A DNA stretch of 64,000 nucleotides from Hyphomicrobiales bacterium (GCA_016185245.1 JACPNZ010000009.1:124001-188000), one strand, 5' to 3'. Shown: positions 12,196-21,373, counted from the first letter of the stretch. Numbers and translations are program-made. Notes: a model not told the origin generated them from the sequence alone.

Positions 12196-13045
12196 GCAGA
12201 GAAGCCAGCCCTTCGCGATAGGTGGGAAAGGCGAGCCGCACGCCGAGCTCCCGCTTGATGCGAGCGTTGGAGACGCGCTTCGAGTCGGCATAGAAGCTTT
12301 TCGCCATGGCCGAGAGCTGGGCGCCGTCGAAGGCTATCTCCGGCGGCGGATCGATACCCAGAAGCCGCGCGGCATGGACGATCACCTCCTGGGGCGGGCA
12401 TGGTTCGTCGTCGCAGACATTGTAGGCGGCCCCCGGATTGGGCCTCGCCATCGAAGCTTCGAGCACCGTGGCGATATCCTCGACATGGATGCGGCTGAAC
12501 ACCTGGCCCTGTTTCACCACGCGCTTGGTCGTACCCTGGCGCAGCGAGCGGATGGCGTTGCGCCCCGGCCCGTAGATGCCGGCAAGCCGGAAGATGTGGA
12601 TGGGCAGTCCGTGGTCGCGGTAAAGCGTCGACCAAGCCTGTTCGGCGGCAAGTCGTCGCTCTCCGCGCTCGGTATTGGGGGTGAGAGGGGTTTCCTCGCC
12701 AACCCAGGCGCCGCCGTGATCGCCATAGACGCCGGTGGTCGAAAGGTAGCCCGCCCAGGTGAATTGCCGGGCCTTGGCGGCGATATCCTCCGTCTGCTGA
12801 CGAAGCACCGGATCGCCCGCCGCATCGGGCGGCGCCGAGATCAGCAGGTGGCTGACACCATCGAAAGCGTCGCGCGGCAGGGGTGCCGTGCCGCCGAAGA
12901 TAAGCCCACGATAGCCTAGCCCCGCGATCCGTGCGGCACCCTCCGGGCTGCGGCTGGTGGCGGTGACGCGGAAACCCTTGGCGGCAAGCCTCGCGGCGAA
13001 AACCATCGCCGAAAACCCTAGGCCGAAGCACAACAGGTGGCTCAT
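12185..13045 (-). CDS. SDR-family NAD(P)-dependent epimerase/dehydratase-like protein
   Basis: About 286 residues with an N-terminal Rossmann fold (CFGLGFSAMVFAARL, a GxGxxA dinucleotide loop) and an extended-SDR body (YLSTTGVYGDHGG, FRLAGIYGPGRN, RIHVEDIATV). The classical YxxxK is not obvious: the TTGVYGDHGG region is followed by RRLAAEQAW, as in YeeZ-like atypical SDRs. The reaction is unknown. The start is ATG 13045, in an ATGA overlap with queG, so it should be translated with queG. No link to queuosine synthesis is implied beyond location. Confidence 0.85.
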   Translation of the reverse strand: MSHLLCFGLGFSAMVFAARLAAKGFRVTATSRSPEGAARIAGLGYRGLIFGGTAPLPRDAFDGVSHLLISAPPDAAGDPVLRQQTEDIAAKARQFTWAGYLSTTGVYGDHGGAWVGEETPLTPNTERGERRLAAEQAWSTLYRDHGLPIHIFRLAGIYGPGRNAIRSLRQGTTKRVVKQGQVFSRIHVEDIATVLEASMARPNPGAAYNVCDDEPCPPQEVIVHAARLLGIDPPPEIAFDGAQLSAMAKSFYADSKRVSNARIKRELGVRLAFPTYREGLASLLKE

Positions 13046-14154
13046 CGCAATTGCCACTCCACTTTGACTTCAGCATCGGTTTCACCCGCTTCGTGACGCC
13101 GGCGCAAGACGTCGAAACGTTCGGCGCCGGCCAATCGTGCCAGCGCCCACACCGCCATGGCCCTGATCAGCGGCGAGAGGTCGGCGAGCCGCGCCTCGAC
13201 GGCCGGCAGGAGCGAGATGTCATCACTGTTGCCGGCGGCGATCAGCACATTGCGGATGAAGCGGTCGCGGCCGGTGCGCTTGACCGGCGAGCCCGAAAAT
13301 TTCGCCCGGAACCCAGCGTCGTCGAGGCTCAGCAATTCGGCCAAGGGCGGCGCCACCAGATCGGCGCGGGCCCTGAGCTTCACCTCGGAGGCAACCTGCG
13401 CGAACTTGTTCCACGGGCACACGGCGAGGCAATCGTCGCAGCCATAGATGCGGTTGCCCATCGCCTCGCGAAATTCGCGGGCAATGTGGCCCTTGTGTTC
13501 GATGGTCAGATAGGAAATGCAGCGCCGGGCATCGAGGCGGTAGGGTGCGGGGAACGCCCGCGTCGGGCAGATGTCGAGGCAAGATCGGCAGGAGCCGCAA
13601 TGGTCGGTCTCGGCTTCGTCGGGGGCCAGTTCGGCGCCGGTCAATATGGCGCCGAGGAAAATCCACGAGCCCAGTTGGCGCGACACGAGATTGCTGTGCT
13701 TGCCCTGCCAGCCGAGTCCGGCTTTCTCGGCCAGCGGCTTTTCCATCAGCGGTGCGGTATCGACAAAAATCTTTACTTCCGCCCCGCTCTCCTGGGCAAG
13801 CCACTGGGCCAGGCGCTTGAGCTTGCCCTTCATCACCGCGTGATAGTCGCGGCCCAGGGCATAGACCGAGATGACGCCGGTGCTCTTCTCTTTCAATCGC
13901 GCCAGGGGATCGCTGTCGGGGCCGTAATTCATTGCCAGCATGACGGCGCTGCGGGCGGCGGGCCAGAGCGCCGTTGGGTCGGCGCGGCGGGCCTCCGTGT
14001 CGGCCATCCAGCCCATGTCGCCATGAAGCCCCAGCGCGATGAAGCCGCGGAGCCTGGCTGCCATCAGGGGATCGGGTGCGAGCCTGGTCACGCGGGCCGA
14101 CGCGAACCCCTCGGCCTGGGCCCGGGTCTTGAGGCTCGCCTCCAGCCCGGGCAT
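13042..14154 (-). CDS. queG: Epoxyqueuosine reductase QueG
   Basis: The enzyme catalyses the last step of queuosine biosynthesis, cobalamin-dependent reduction of epoxyqueuosine in the tRNA wobble base. The protein is 370 residues. Two 4Fe-4S motifs are visible: HCGSCRSCLDICP (Cys 186, 189, 192, 196) and CDDCLAVCPW (Cys 239, 242, 246), with a further Cys at 212. The conserved catalytic-region Asp lies in VDTAPLMEK near residue 132, and a C-terminal HEAT-like segment follows. It begins 3 bases after the GST stop and overlaps the SDR by ATGA, giving the operon GST-queG-SDR. Confidence 0.96.
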   Translation of the reverse strand: MPGLEASLKTRAQAEGFASARVTRLAPDPLMAARLRGFIALGLHGDMGWMADTEARRADPTALWPAARSAVMLAMNYGPDSDPLARLKEKSTGVISVYALGRDYHAVMKGKLKRLAQWLAQESGAEVKIFVDTAPLMEKPLAEKAGLGWQGKHSNLVSRQLGSWIFLGAILTGAELAPDEAETDHCGSCRSCLDICPTRAFPAPYRLDARRCISYLTIEHKGHIAREFREAMGNRIYGCDDCLAVCPWNKFAQVASEVKLRARADLVAPPLAELLSLDDAGFRAKFSGSPVKRTGRDRFIRNVLIAAGNSDDISLLPAVEARLADLSPLIRAMAVWALARLAGAERFDVLRRRHEAGETDAEVKVEWQLR

Positions 14155-14157
14155 GGC

Positions 14158-14841
14158 TCAGAAATCGAGATCGGCGTAGGCCGGCGGCGGTTGCAGGCCG
14201 CGCACCGTATCGGCAAGCAGCGGCCGGAACGACGGTCTGGACTTCAACCGCTGGTACCAGGATTTCGCCACCGGATAATCGGCCCACGGAACATCGCCGA
14301 AGAAGTCGATGACCGACAGGTGTGCCGCGCCGGCGAGATCGGCGAGCGACAGCTTGCCGCCGGCCAGCCAGGCGCGGTAGTCGGCAAGCTGGCCGACATA
14401 GTCGAGATGATGGCGGAGCTTGGTCATGGCGAGCCGGACGCGCGCCATGTCGGGGGCGCCGCCGCCCGCCTCGCGCGGCAGGAAGCGGCGGATCACCTTT
14501 TCGGTCAAGACCGGTTCCGACACCTCGGCATAGAACTTGGTGTCGAACCAGCCGACCAGGCGGCGCACCTCGGCGCGGCCCTTGACGTCGCCCGGAATGA
14601 GCCGGACCTTGCCGGTCACCGACTCCTCGAGATATTCGCCGATCGCCTCGATGCCGCAAATGGCGGTGGCCCCGTCCTCGACAAGGATGGGAAGCGTACC
14701 CGCCGGATTGAGGGCGAACAGGTCGGGGCTCGGCTCCCATGGCGGCTCGTCGATCAGATCGACGGCCACGCCATATTCGGCGAGCGCCAGCCGCATGCGC
14801 CGGCTGAACGGATCGAGAGCGAAATGGATGAGGCTCGGCAT
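14158..14841 (-). CDS. Glutathione S-transferase family protein
   Basis: 227 residues with an N-terminal thioredoxin-like GST domain (IHFALDPFSRRMRLAL, then NPAGTLPIL with the conserved cis-Pro) and an all-helical C-terminal domain (about 95-210). The Ser in the DPFSRR segment may act as the thiol-activating residue. Substrates of such orphan GSTs cannot be inferred. It is the first gene of the GST-queG-SDR operon. Its upstream region, shared with uppP, contains a perfect 14-base palindrome at 14866-14879. Confidence 0.9.
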   Translation of the reverse strand: MPSLIHFALDPFSRRMRLALAEYGVAVDLIDEPPWEPSPDLFALNPAGTLPILVEDGATAICGIEAIGEYLEESVTGKVRLIPGDVKGRAEVRRLVGWFDTKFYAEVSEPVLTEKVIRRFLPREAGGGAPDMARVRLAMTKLRHHLDYVGQLADYRAWLAGGKLSLADLAGAAHLSVIDFFGDVPWADYPVAKSWYQRLKSRPSFRPLLADTVRGLQPPPAYADLDF

Positions 14842-14865
14842 CGGACGCGCAGTCTACCTTAGCGA

Positions 14866-14879
14866 ATGTTAATTAACAT
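14866..14879. promoter_or_regulatory. Perfect 14-bp AT-rich palindrome between divergent GST and uppP genes
   Basis: ATGTTAATTAACAT is perfectly self-complementary and stands out in a GC-rich genome. It lies 25 bases upstream of the GST start and about 105 bases upstream of uppP, so it could be an operator for either side. No regulator is adjacent. Confidence 0.4.
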
Positions 14880-14901
14880 CGGGCCCAGCCTCGGGCCACA
14901 A

Positions 14902-14930
14902 TTGCCCCGGTTCTGGGGGCCGTATAAAAC
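14902..14930 (+). promoter_or_regulatory. Candidate uppP promoter
   Basis: TTGCCC at 14902-14907 is followed after 17 bases by TAAAAC, which is embedded in TATAAAAC. This is the only sigma-70-like pair in the 142-base gap before uppP. The match is modest. Confidence 0.35.
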
Positions 14931-14983
14931 GCCGGCCGCGGAGCAGCAAGCGATTCGCAAGGCCCAGCCGGAGCAGCCAGCCC

Positions 14984-15805
14984 ATGACCCTCGCGCAGAT
15001 CATCGTGTTGGCCCTGATCCAGGGCACCACCGAATTCCTGCCGATATCCTCCTCCGGCCATTTGATCCTGGTGCCGGTCCTCACCGGCTGGAAGGACCAA
15101 GGCGTGGTCACCGACATGGTGACCAATCTCGGCACGCTCTTCGCCCTCATCGTCTATTTCTGGCGCGATGTGGTGGCCATGCTGCGCGGCCTCGTCGATG
15201 CCGTCCGGGGCGAGCGCACCCGCGACTCGCGCCTGGTGGTCAATGTGGTGATCGGCACCTTGCCGATCCTCGCAGTCGGCGCCCTGATGAAATATACCCA
15301 GCTTGACGAGCACATCCGCAGCGCCACGCTGGTCGCGGTCAACGCCATCGGCTTCGGCGTCCTGCTCTATGTCGCCGATTTCTATGGCCTGTGGCAGCGC
15401 ACCGTCGCCGACATGAACTGGAAGACCTCGCTGATCATCGGCAGCGCCCAGGCCCTGTCGCTCAGCCCCGGCACCAGCCGCTCCGGCATCACCATGACGG
15501 CGGCGCGGGGATTGGGTTTCGTCAGGCCCGAGGCGGCGCGCTTCTCCTTCCTCTTGTCGATGCCGGCGAACGGGGCTGCTTCGATATTCATCATCGGCGA
15601 TGCGCTGAAAAGCGGCCAACGCATTTCCGGCGATGTGATCCTGACCGGCGTTCTCACCTTCTTCATTGCACTCGGCACCATCACCGTGCTGATGCGGCTG
15701 GTCCGCCACATGAGCTTCCTGCCGTTCAGCGTCTACCGGGTGGTGCTGGGCTTTGTCCTGCTCGGACTGATCTATTCGGGCGTACCGCTTGCTGGGGTGA
15801 ACTGA
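14984..15805 (+). CDS. uppP: Undecaprenyl-diphosphatase UppP (BacA)
   Basis: This integral membrane phosphatase recycles undecaprenyl pyrophosphate to the monophosphate carrier used in peptidoglycan and O-antigen synthesis. 273 residues. The catalytic motif EFLPISSSGHL begins at residue 18, and the second motif SPGTSRSGITMTAA lies near residue 160. At least seven hydrophobic helices are evident. The start ATG 14984 has GGAGCAG upstream. The gene ends in a 34-base convergent overlap with the NDUFA9-like gene. Confidence 0.96.
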   Translation: MTLAQIIVLALIQGTTEFLPISSSGHLILVPVLTGWKDQGVVTDMVTNLGTLFALIVYFWRDVVAMLRGLVDAVRGERTRDSRLVVNVVIGTLPILAVGALMKYTQLDEHIRSATLVAVNAIGFGVLLYVADFYGLWQRTVADMNWKTSLIIGSAQALSLSPGTSRSGITMTAARGLGFVRPEAARFSFLLSMPANGAASIFIIGDALKSGQRISGDVILTGVLTFFIALGTITVLMRLVRHMSFLPFSVYRVVLGFVLLGLIYSGVPLAGVN

Positions 15806-16752
15806 CCGGCCTTGCGGAAGCGATACAGATAGGTCGGCACGATCGCTTCGATGGCGGCGGGCGCGATGCCGAGCCCCTCGAGGGTGCGCCGCTCGCGGTG
15901 GGCCGCTTCGCTCAGCACATTGTCGACCTTCAGCAGTTCCACCTGGTCGGCGGTGAGGAGCGGCTTGGGGGCAAGGCCCATCAGCAGGCTCAGCAGCTTG
16001 GCGATCCTCCAGGGCACCGGCAACAGCAGGCGCTGGCGGCCGATGGTGGCGAGAGTGAAGCACAGCAGCGCCTTGAAGCTCAGCTCCTCGGGGCCGGCGA
16101 ACTCATAGGTCTTGCCGTCGGCTTCACCCCGGTCGATCAGCCGGGCGATCGCCTCGGCCACGTCGCCGACAAAGACCGGCGCGAATTTGGTCTCGCCGCC
16201 GCCGATCAGCGGCAGAAATGGCGAAAAACGGGCAAGCCCGGCGAAGCGGTTGAAGAAATCGTCTTCGGGCCCGAAAATCACCGAGGGCCGGATCACCATG
16301 GCGCCGGGGAAATTTGCCTTGGCCCGAGCCTCGCCGGCGGCCTTCGACCTCGCATAAGCACTGGCCGAGCCCGCATCGGCACCAAGCGCCGACATCTGGA
16401 TGAAGACCCGCGCTCTTGCCTCCTTCGCTGCCCTGGCCGAGGCCTCGGCGCCGAAGACATGCACGGCATCGAAGCTCTGGGCCCGGCGGGAAAAGAGAAC
16501 GCCGGTCAGATTGACCACCGCATAGGCGCCCTCGCAGGCCGCCGCCAGGGACGCCGGAAAGCGCACATTGGCCTGCACCGGCATCACCTGGCCAGGGGTT
16601 CCGAGCGGCTGCACGTGGCCGGCGAGGTCCGGTCTCCGGCAGGCGACCCGGATGCGGTAGTCGCGCTTGGCCAGGGCGCGGGCCACATGGCGCCCGACGA
16701 AGCCCGATCCGCCGATGAGAGTGATGAGTTTCTGCGAGGCCTGCCCGGTCAC
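15772..16752 (-). CDS. NDUFA9-like NAD(P)H-binding protein (atypical SDR)
   Basis: 326 residues starting at GTG 16752. The N-terminal TLIGGSGFVGRHVARAL is the nucleotide-binding loop. NLTGVLFSRR, IQMSALGAD, RPSVIFGPEDDF and FVGDVAEAIARL match the complex I NDUFA9 subunit family common in alphaproteobacteria. In mitochondria this accessory subunit stabilises complex I and carries NADPH; the role of stand-alone bacterial homologues is unsettled. No nuo genes are nearby. The 3' end overlaps uppP by 34 bases. Confidence 0.88.
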   Translation of the reverse strand: MTGQASQKLITLIGGSGFVGRHVARALAKRDYRIRVACRRPDLAGHVQPLGTPGQVMPVQANVRFPASLAAACEGAYAVVNLTGVLFSRRAQSFDAVHVFGAEASARAAKEARARVFIQMSALGADAGSASAYARSKAAGEARAKANFPGAMVIRPSVIFGPEDDFFNRFAGLARFSPFLPLIGGGETKFAPVFVGDVAEAIARLIDRGEADGKTYEFAGPEELSFKALLCFTLATIGRQRLLLPVPWRIAKLLSLLMGLAPKPLLTADQVELLKVDNVLSEAAHRERRTLEGLGIAPAAIEAIVPTYLYRFRKAGQFTPASGTPE

Positions 16753-16840
16753 GAATAGCGTCCCTTGTTCACTGGACAGGGCTTTTAGCGCCGCCTCCGG
16801 GCCGATGCAAAGGCTTACCGCTCCTTGCCCGCCCCCTCGG

Positions 16841-16869
16841 TTGACAAGCTAGGCCGACCCCTCTAGGAG
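16841..16869 (+). promoter_or_regulatory. Promoter of tRNA-Leu (and probably rnd-lpt genes)
   Basis: A perfect -35 TTGACA (16841-16846) and a 17-base spacer lead to TAGGAG (16864-16869), placing transcription start a few bases before the tRNA at 16880. The -10 is poor, the -35 and spacing are ideal. Confidence 0.6.
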
Positions 16870-16879
16870 ACGCCCACTT

Positions 16880-16964
<85 letters not shown>

Positions 16965-16994
16965 TTCAGCAGCAACCCGAACGGCGGCAACCCG

Positions 16995-17606
16995 ATGGCC
17001 ATCAAGCTTCATAAGGGCGACCTGCCCGCCGGACTAGACTTCGGCGCGACCGTCGCCGTCGATACCGAAACCCTGGGGCTGGTGCCCCGCCGCGACAAGC
17101 TGTGCGTCGTCCAGCTTTCGGCCGGCGACGGCAATGCCCATATCGTGCAACTCGACCGCGCCGGCTACGATTGCCCCAACCTCAAGGCCTTGATGGCCGA
17201 TCCGAAGGTCACCAAAATCTTCCATTTCGCCCGCTTCGACGTCGCCACCATCAAGCACTGGCTGAGCGTCGACACCGCCCCCGTCTACTGCACCAAGATC
17301 GCCTCCAGGCTCACTCGCACCTATACCGACAAGCACGGCCTCAAGGACCTGATCAAGGAACTGCTCGGCGTCGAGATCAACAAGCAGCAGCAGAGTTCCG
17401 ACTGGGGGGCGCATATGCTCTCCGACGCCCAGAAGCAATATGCCGCCCAGGACGTTCTCTACCTGCACGAGGTGAAGGCCAGACTCGACCAGATGCTCGA
17501 GCGCGAGGGCCGCGCAGGACTGGCCCGGGCCTGCTTCGATTTCGTCGCCGTCAGGGCGGCGCTCGACCTCGGCGGCTGGACCGAGGAAGATGTCTTCGCC
17601 CACTGA
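16995..17606 (+). CDS. RNase D-like 3'-5' exonuclease (no HRDC domain)
   Basis: 203 residues, consisting essentially of the DEDDy exonuclease domain alone. The metal ligands are D23 and E25 (VDTETLGL), D82 (HFARFDVA), and Y149 with D153 (YAAQD). Full-length RNase D of E. coli (about 375 residues) has HRDC domains after this, which are absent here, as in many alphaproteobacterial homologues. It probably trims RNA 3' ends. The start is ATG 16995, just after the tRNA; no separate promoter is visible, so the tRNA and this gene may share a primary transcript. The 3' end overlaps lptC by 17 bases. Confidence 0.9.
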   Translation: MAIKLHKGDLPAGLDFGATVAVDTETLGLVPRRDKLCVVQLSAGDGNAHIVQLDRAGYDCPNLKALMADPKVTKIFHFARFDVATIKHWLSVDTAPVYCTKIASRLTRTYTDKHGLKDLIKELLGVEINKQQQSSDWGAHMLSDAQKQYAAQDVLYLHEVKARLDQMLEREGRAGLARACFDFVAVRAALDLGGWTEEDVFAH

Positions 17607-18246
17607 AACGAGCAGTGGCCGGACAGCGCGCGCCGCCCGCCGGGCGTCGCTGCGGGCCGCCATCGCCCCCTGGCTGAGCTGGATCGCGGCCGCAGTCGGC
17701 TTGGCGTTCCTGGCGGCCTTCGTGCTTCAGGCGGGATTGTTCGCCCTCCTGGTGCCGCAGGAAAAGATCACCCCGCCAACGGTCGAGAACCCGTACCAGA
17801 TCACCTCCTACCGATCGACCGTGGTCGGCCGCGACAAGAACGGCCAGCCTTACGAGATCAAGACCAAGCGCGGCTGGCAGGACAAGGACAACAGCAAGCT
17901 CATGTATCTCGAGGAGGTGGCCGCCACCTTCCGCAGGTCGACCGGCGAGCCGGTCACGCTGACCGGCCGTAGCGGCCGCTACGATACCGAGGCGAAGGGC
18001 CTCGATATCGAGGGCGACGTGGTGCTGAGCCAGGAGGGGCGCTTCACCGCCCGCATGGCCCGCGTCCATATCGCGGTTCCCGAAAAATCCCTGACCAGCG
18101 ACGTGGCGGTGGCCGTCACTTTCAACGGCGGCACGGTCGATGCCAATGGCATGAAAATAACCAATGACGGCAACGACATTCTGTTCTTGAATGGGGTAAG
18201 GTCGCATTTCGAGTCCGCCCCGGCAAAAGGAGACAAGAGCCCATGA
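17590..18246 (+). CDS. lptC: LPS export protein LptC
   Basis: 218 residues with a short cytoplasmic tail, one membrane anchor (WIAAAVGLAFLAAFVLQAGL) and a periplasmic beta-jellyroll LptC domain (LTGRSGRYDTEAKGLDIEGDV). LptC links the LptBFG ABC transporter to the periplasmic bridge protein LptA and hands over lipopolysaccharide. The N terminus is longer and more basic than in E. coli, which is usual for alphaproteobacteria. It overlaps the nuclease gene by 17 bases and lptA by ATGA, so the genes are co-translated. Confidence 0.93.
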   Translation: MSSPTETSSGRTARAARRASLRAAIAPWLSWIAAAVGLAFLAAFVLQAGLFALLVPQEKITPPTVENPYQITSYRSTVVGRDKNGQPYEIKTKRGWQDKDNSKLMYLEEVAATFRRSTGEPVTLTGRSGRYDTEAKGLDIEGDVVLSQEGRFTARMARVHIAVPEKSLTSDVAVAVTFNGGTVDANGMKITNDGNDILFLNGVRSHFESAPAKGDKSP

Positions 18247-18806
18247 CGCGCATGATCGCCATTGCCCCGGCGGCCCTCCTGGCGCTCGGCCTCGTGGTGG
18301 CGCCGGCGCTCGCCGAGGAGGCCGCCAAGACCACGGCGACGAGCACCACCTCCGATACGACCAAGAACAAGACGACCAGCAAGCCGGTCGATATCGAAGC
18401 GGACCAGATGGAAGTCCTTAACAAGGAGAAGAAGGCGATCTTCCGCGGCAATGTCATCGCCAAGCGGTCCGACGTCACGCTTAACACCGATCTCCTCAAC
18501 GTCGACTACGAGGAGGTAAAGCAAGCCGACGGCACCAGCAAGAACGACGTCACCCGTCTCGAGGCCACCGGCAATGTGGTCATCACCACCGCCAAGGAGA
18601 AGATCACCGGCGAATGGGCCAAGATGAACCCCAAGACCAACGAGCTCGAAGTGGGCGGCAGCGAGGTCGTGGTGGTGCAGGGCCAAACCACCATCCGCGG
18701 CCAGCACCTGTTCGCCAATCTCGACACCAACAAGATGGAAATGACCGGCGGACGGGTGAAGGGCAGCTTCCTGCCGGCGAACAATTCGACGACCAAGAGC
18801 AAGTGA
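18243..18806 (+). CDS. lptA: LPS transport periplasmic protein LptA
   Basis: 187 residues with a signal peptide (MIAIAPAALLALGLVVAPALA, cleavage after ALA). A Thr/Lys-rich stretch precedes the OstA-type beta-jellyroll (DIEADQMEVLNKEKKAIFRG, EATGNVVITTAKEKITGEWA). It forms the periplasmic bridge carrying LPS to LptDE. ATG 18243 overlaps the lptC stop as ATGA. The Thr/Ser/Lys-rich linker after the signal peptide is longer than usual. Confidence 0.94.
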   Translation: MTRMIAIAPAALLALGLVVAPALAEEAAKTTATSTTSDTTKNKTTSKPVDIEADQMEVLNKEKKAIFRGNVIAKRSDVTLNTDLLNVDYEEVKQADGTSKNDVTRLEATGNVVITTAKEKITGEWAKMNPKTNELEVGGSEVVVVQGQTTIRGQHLFANLDTNKMEMTGGRVKGSFLPANNSTTKSK

Positions 18807-18846
18807 CGGCTTTAGGTAAAATTAAAGCAATTGGGCGGTAATCCAG

Positions 18847-19692
18847 GTGACGCAATACGGAGACGCGAAGGCCACGGCAAGGCTTCCTGCCGCTAGGTCC
18901 GAAGGCCGCCGGAGCCCCGCTCCGCAGCCCGGGTCAGAGGCGACGGAGCCAGCCTCCCAGCTCCGCCAGTCCGAGGGTCTCGTGGCCGAAAGGTTAACGA
19001 AATCCTACCGGGGCCGGCCGGTGGTCAGGGGTGTTTCGCTGTCCGTGAGGCGAGGTGAAGCCGTGGGACTGTTGGGACCCAATGGCGCCGGCAAGACGAC
19101 GGTGTTCTACATGATCATCGGGCTGATTGCCGCCGACCAGGGTCTGATCGGCCTCGACGGGGTGGATATCACCCACCTGCCCATGTATCAGCGGGCCAGG
19201 CTGGGAATCGGCTATCTGCCCCAGGAGAGTTCGATATTCCGCGGTCTCACGGTGGAAGACAATATCCGCGCCGTCCTCGAGCTCGTCGAGCCGAAGAAGG
19301 CCAAGCGCGAAAGTGTGTTGCGTGAGTTGCTCGATGAATTCTCGATCTCCCATCTTCGCCATACGCCGGCTGTGGCGCTGTCTGGCGGCGAGCGTCGCCG
19401 GGTGGAAATCGCCCGCGCCCTTGCCGCCGATCCCCAGTTCATGCTCCTCGACGAACCCTTCGCCGGAATTGACCCGATTGCGATCGGTGATATTCGCCAA
19501 ATGGTGCGACAGCTCACCGCTCGGGGAATCGGGGTGCTTATTACGGATCACAACGTCCGCGAAACCCTCGAACTCATCGACAAGGCGCTCATCATCCATG
19601 AGGGCCAGGTCCTGACCCTTGGCACGCCCGATGAGATCGTCGCCAATCCCGACGTACGGCGCTATTATCTCGGCGCCGATTTCAGCCGCTAG
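18847..19692 (+). CDS. lptB: LPS export ABC transporter ATP-binding protein LptB
   Basis: The cytoplasmic ATPase of the LptB2FG complex. It has Walker [10 protein letters not shown], the Q-loop PQESS, the signature [15 protein letters not shown], Walker [16 protein letters not shown] and the switch His in ITDHNVRET, all LptB-like. From GTG 18847 the protein is 281 residues, about 40 longer than E. coli LptB, with a Pro/Ser/Glu-rich N-terminal extension. An alternative GTG at 18982 preceded by GAGGG would give about 237 residues, the typical size, and is quite possibly the real start. The gene lies between lptA and rpoN in the usual order. Confidence 0.94.
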   Translation: MTQYGDAKATARLPAARSEGRRSPAPQPGSEATEPASQLRQSEGLVAERLTKSYRGRPVVRGVSLSVRRGEAVGLLGPNGAGKTTVFYMIIGLIAADQGLIGLDGVDITHLPMYQRARLGIGYLPQESSIFRGLTVEDNIRAVLELVEPKKAKRESVLRELLDEFSISHLRHTPAVALSGGERRRVEIARALAADPQFMLLDEPFAGIDPIAIGDIRQMVRQLTARGIGVLITDHNVRETLELIDKALIIHEGQVLTLGTPDEIVANPDVRRYYLGADFSR

Positions 19693-19705
19693 GGCGAGCT
19701 AGACC

Positions 19706-21223
19706 ATGGCGATGGGACCGAGGCTGGAGCTGCGCCAGGGACAGTCCCTGGTGATGACGCCGCAATTGCAGCAGGCGATCAAGCTGCTGCAGATGTCCAA
19801 CATCGAGCTGCAGAGCTTCGTCGACGCCGAACTCGAGCGCAATCCGCTGCTCGAGCGCGACGAACGGGCCGAGGCGCCGAAGCCCGAGGCAGCACCCGCC
19901 GCCGGCGCGGCCGACATGGTGCAGGAACTTTCGGCCGGGCGCGCCACCGAGGAGCGGCTGGCGACGCTGGATACCGATCTCGACAATGTCTACACCCACG
20001 AAGCCCGGGCCGACGCCGAGAACCGCACTGCTCCCGGCCCCACCGATTCGGGCTGGGCCTCGTTCCGGCCCTCCGGCGGCGTATCGCTCGATGGCGACGA
20101 TCTCGATTTCGTCGGCAGCCTGACCCGGGCCGCGACGCTGGCCGAGCATCTCACCGACCAGCTCAATCTTGCCATTGCCGATCCCGCCGACCGTTTGATC
20201 GGTCAGCATCTCGTCGGCATGGTCAACGAGGCGGGCTATCTCACCGGCGATCTGGCCACGGTGGCCGTGACACTCGGCACCGGCGAGGCCCATATCGCCG
20301 AGGTTCTCGGCACGCTGCAAGGCTTCGATCCGCCCGGCGTCTTCGCCCGCGACTTGCGCGAATGCCTGGCCTTGCAGCTCCAGGAAGCCAACCGCCTCGA
20401 TCCCGCCATGGCGGCACTCGTCGACAATCTCGAACTGCTGGCGCGCCGCGACTACGTTCAGCTGCGAAGCTTGTGCAAGGTCGACGCCGACGATCTGCGC
20501 GACATGGTGGCGGAACTGCGCCGGCTCAATCCCAAGCCCGGCCATGCCTTCGGCTCGGAGCCGGTGCCGCCAGTCATTCCCGACGTGACGGTGCGCGCCG
20601 CTCCCGACGGCACCTGGCTGGTCGAGCTCAACAACGACACCCTGCCGCGGGTCCTGATCAACAACCAGTATCACGCCAAGGTGTCGAAGCAGGCGAGCGC
20701 CAAGGACCGCCTCTATCTTTCGGAATGCCAGTCCAATGCCTCCTGGCTGGTTAAGAGCCTCGACCAGCGGGCCAAGACCATTCTCAAGGTGGCGCGCGAG
20801 ATCGTCCGCCAGCAGGACGCCTTCCTGGTGCTCGGCGTGCAGCATCTCAGGCCGATCAATCTCAAGACCGTGGCGGAAGCGATCGAGATGCACGAATCGA
20901 CCGTCAGCCGGGTGACCTCCAACAAATACATGGCGACCCCGCGCGGCATCTTCGAGCTGAAATATTTTTTCACCACCGCTATCGCCTCGGCCGAGGCCAT
21001 GGGCGAATCGCATTCGGCGGAAGCGGTGCGCCACCGCATCAAGGAGTTGATCGGGACGGAGGGGGCAAGCGTCCTGTCGGACGATGCGATTGTTGAAAAA
21101 CTCAACCGAGCGGGCATTGACATCGCCCGGCGTACTGTCGCCAAATATCGGGAATCGCTTGGCATTCAATCTTCTGTCCAGCGCCGGCGCGAAGCCGCCG
21201 CCAAGCCGACGCGGCGCAGTTGA
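19706..21223 (+). CDS. rpoN: RNA polymerase sigma-54 factor RpoN
   Basis: 505 residues. Region I is the glutamine- and leucine-rich N terminus (QSLVMTPQLQQAIKLLQMS), which contacts bacterial enhancer-binding proteins. An acidic region II and the core-binding domain follow. The C-terminal DNA-binding part includes the helix-turn-helix around HESTVSRVTSNKY, and the RpoN box ARRTVAKYRE is at 474-483. It directs -24/-12 promoters in nitrogen and carbon regulation. It starts 13 bases after lptB. Downstream hpf and ptsN form the conserved rpoN neighbourhood. Confidence 0.97.
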   Translation: MAMGPRLELRQGQSLVMTPQLQQAIKLLQMSNIELQSFVDAELERNPLLERDERAEAPKPEAAPAAGAADMVQELSAGRATEERLATLDTDLDNVYTHEARADAENRTAPGPTDSGWASFRPSGGVSLDGDDLDFVGSLTRAATLAEHLTDQLNLAIADPADRLIGQHLVGMVNEAGYLTGDLATVAVTLGTGEAHIAEVLGTLQGFDPPGVFARDLRECLALQLQEANRLDPAMAALVDNLELLARRDYVQLRSLCKVDADDLRDMVAELRRLNPKPGHAFGSEPVPPVIPDVTVRAAPDGTWLVELNNDTLPRVLINNQYHAKVSKQASAKDRLYLSECQSNASWLVKSLDQRAKTILKVAREIVRQQDAFLVLGVQHLRPINLKTVAEAIEMHESTVSRVTSNKYMATPRGIFELKYFFTTAIASAEAMGESHSAEAVRHRIKELIGTEGASVLSDDAIVEKLNRAGIDIARRTVAKYRESLGIQSSVQRRREAAAKPTRRS

Positions 21224-21373
21224 CTTGCCCCTGTACGGCCCCTAAAGCGATGGCCGCCGGCAGCGGCCGACCGCACCCGGCGATCCCGGCTGAGGCCGGA
21301 CTCCATTTGCCGGGCGAGCCCGCCGAAGGGCCATTGCCCAGCGCTTCGAGGCCAGTTGACGTTTGAATCGAGA

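Noticed and set aside
21250-21266. GGCCGC-CGGCA-GCGGCC hairpin after rpoN considered as a terminator
   Set aside because: No T run follows and short GC hairpins of this size are frequent by chance in this composition.
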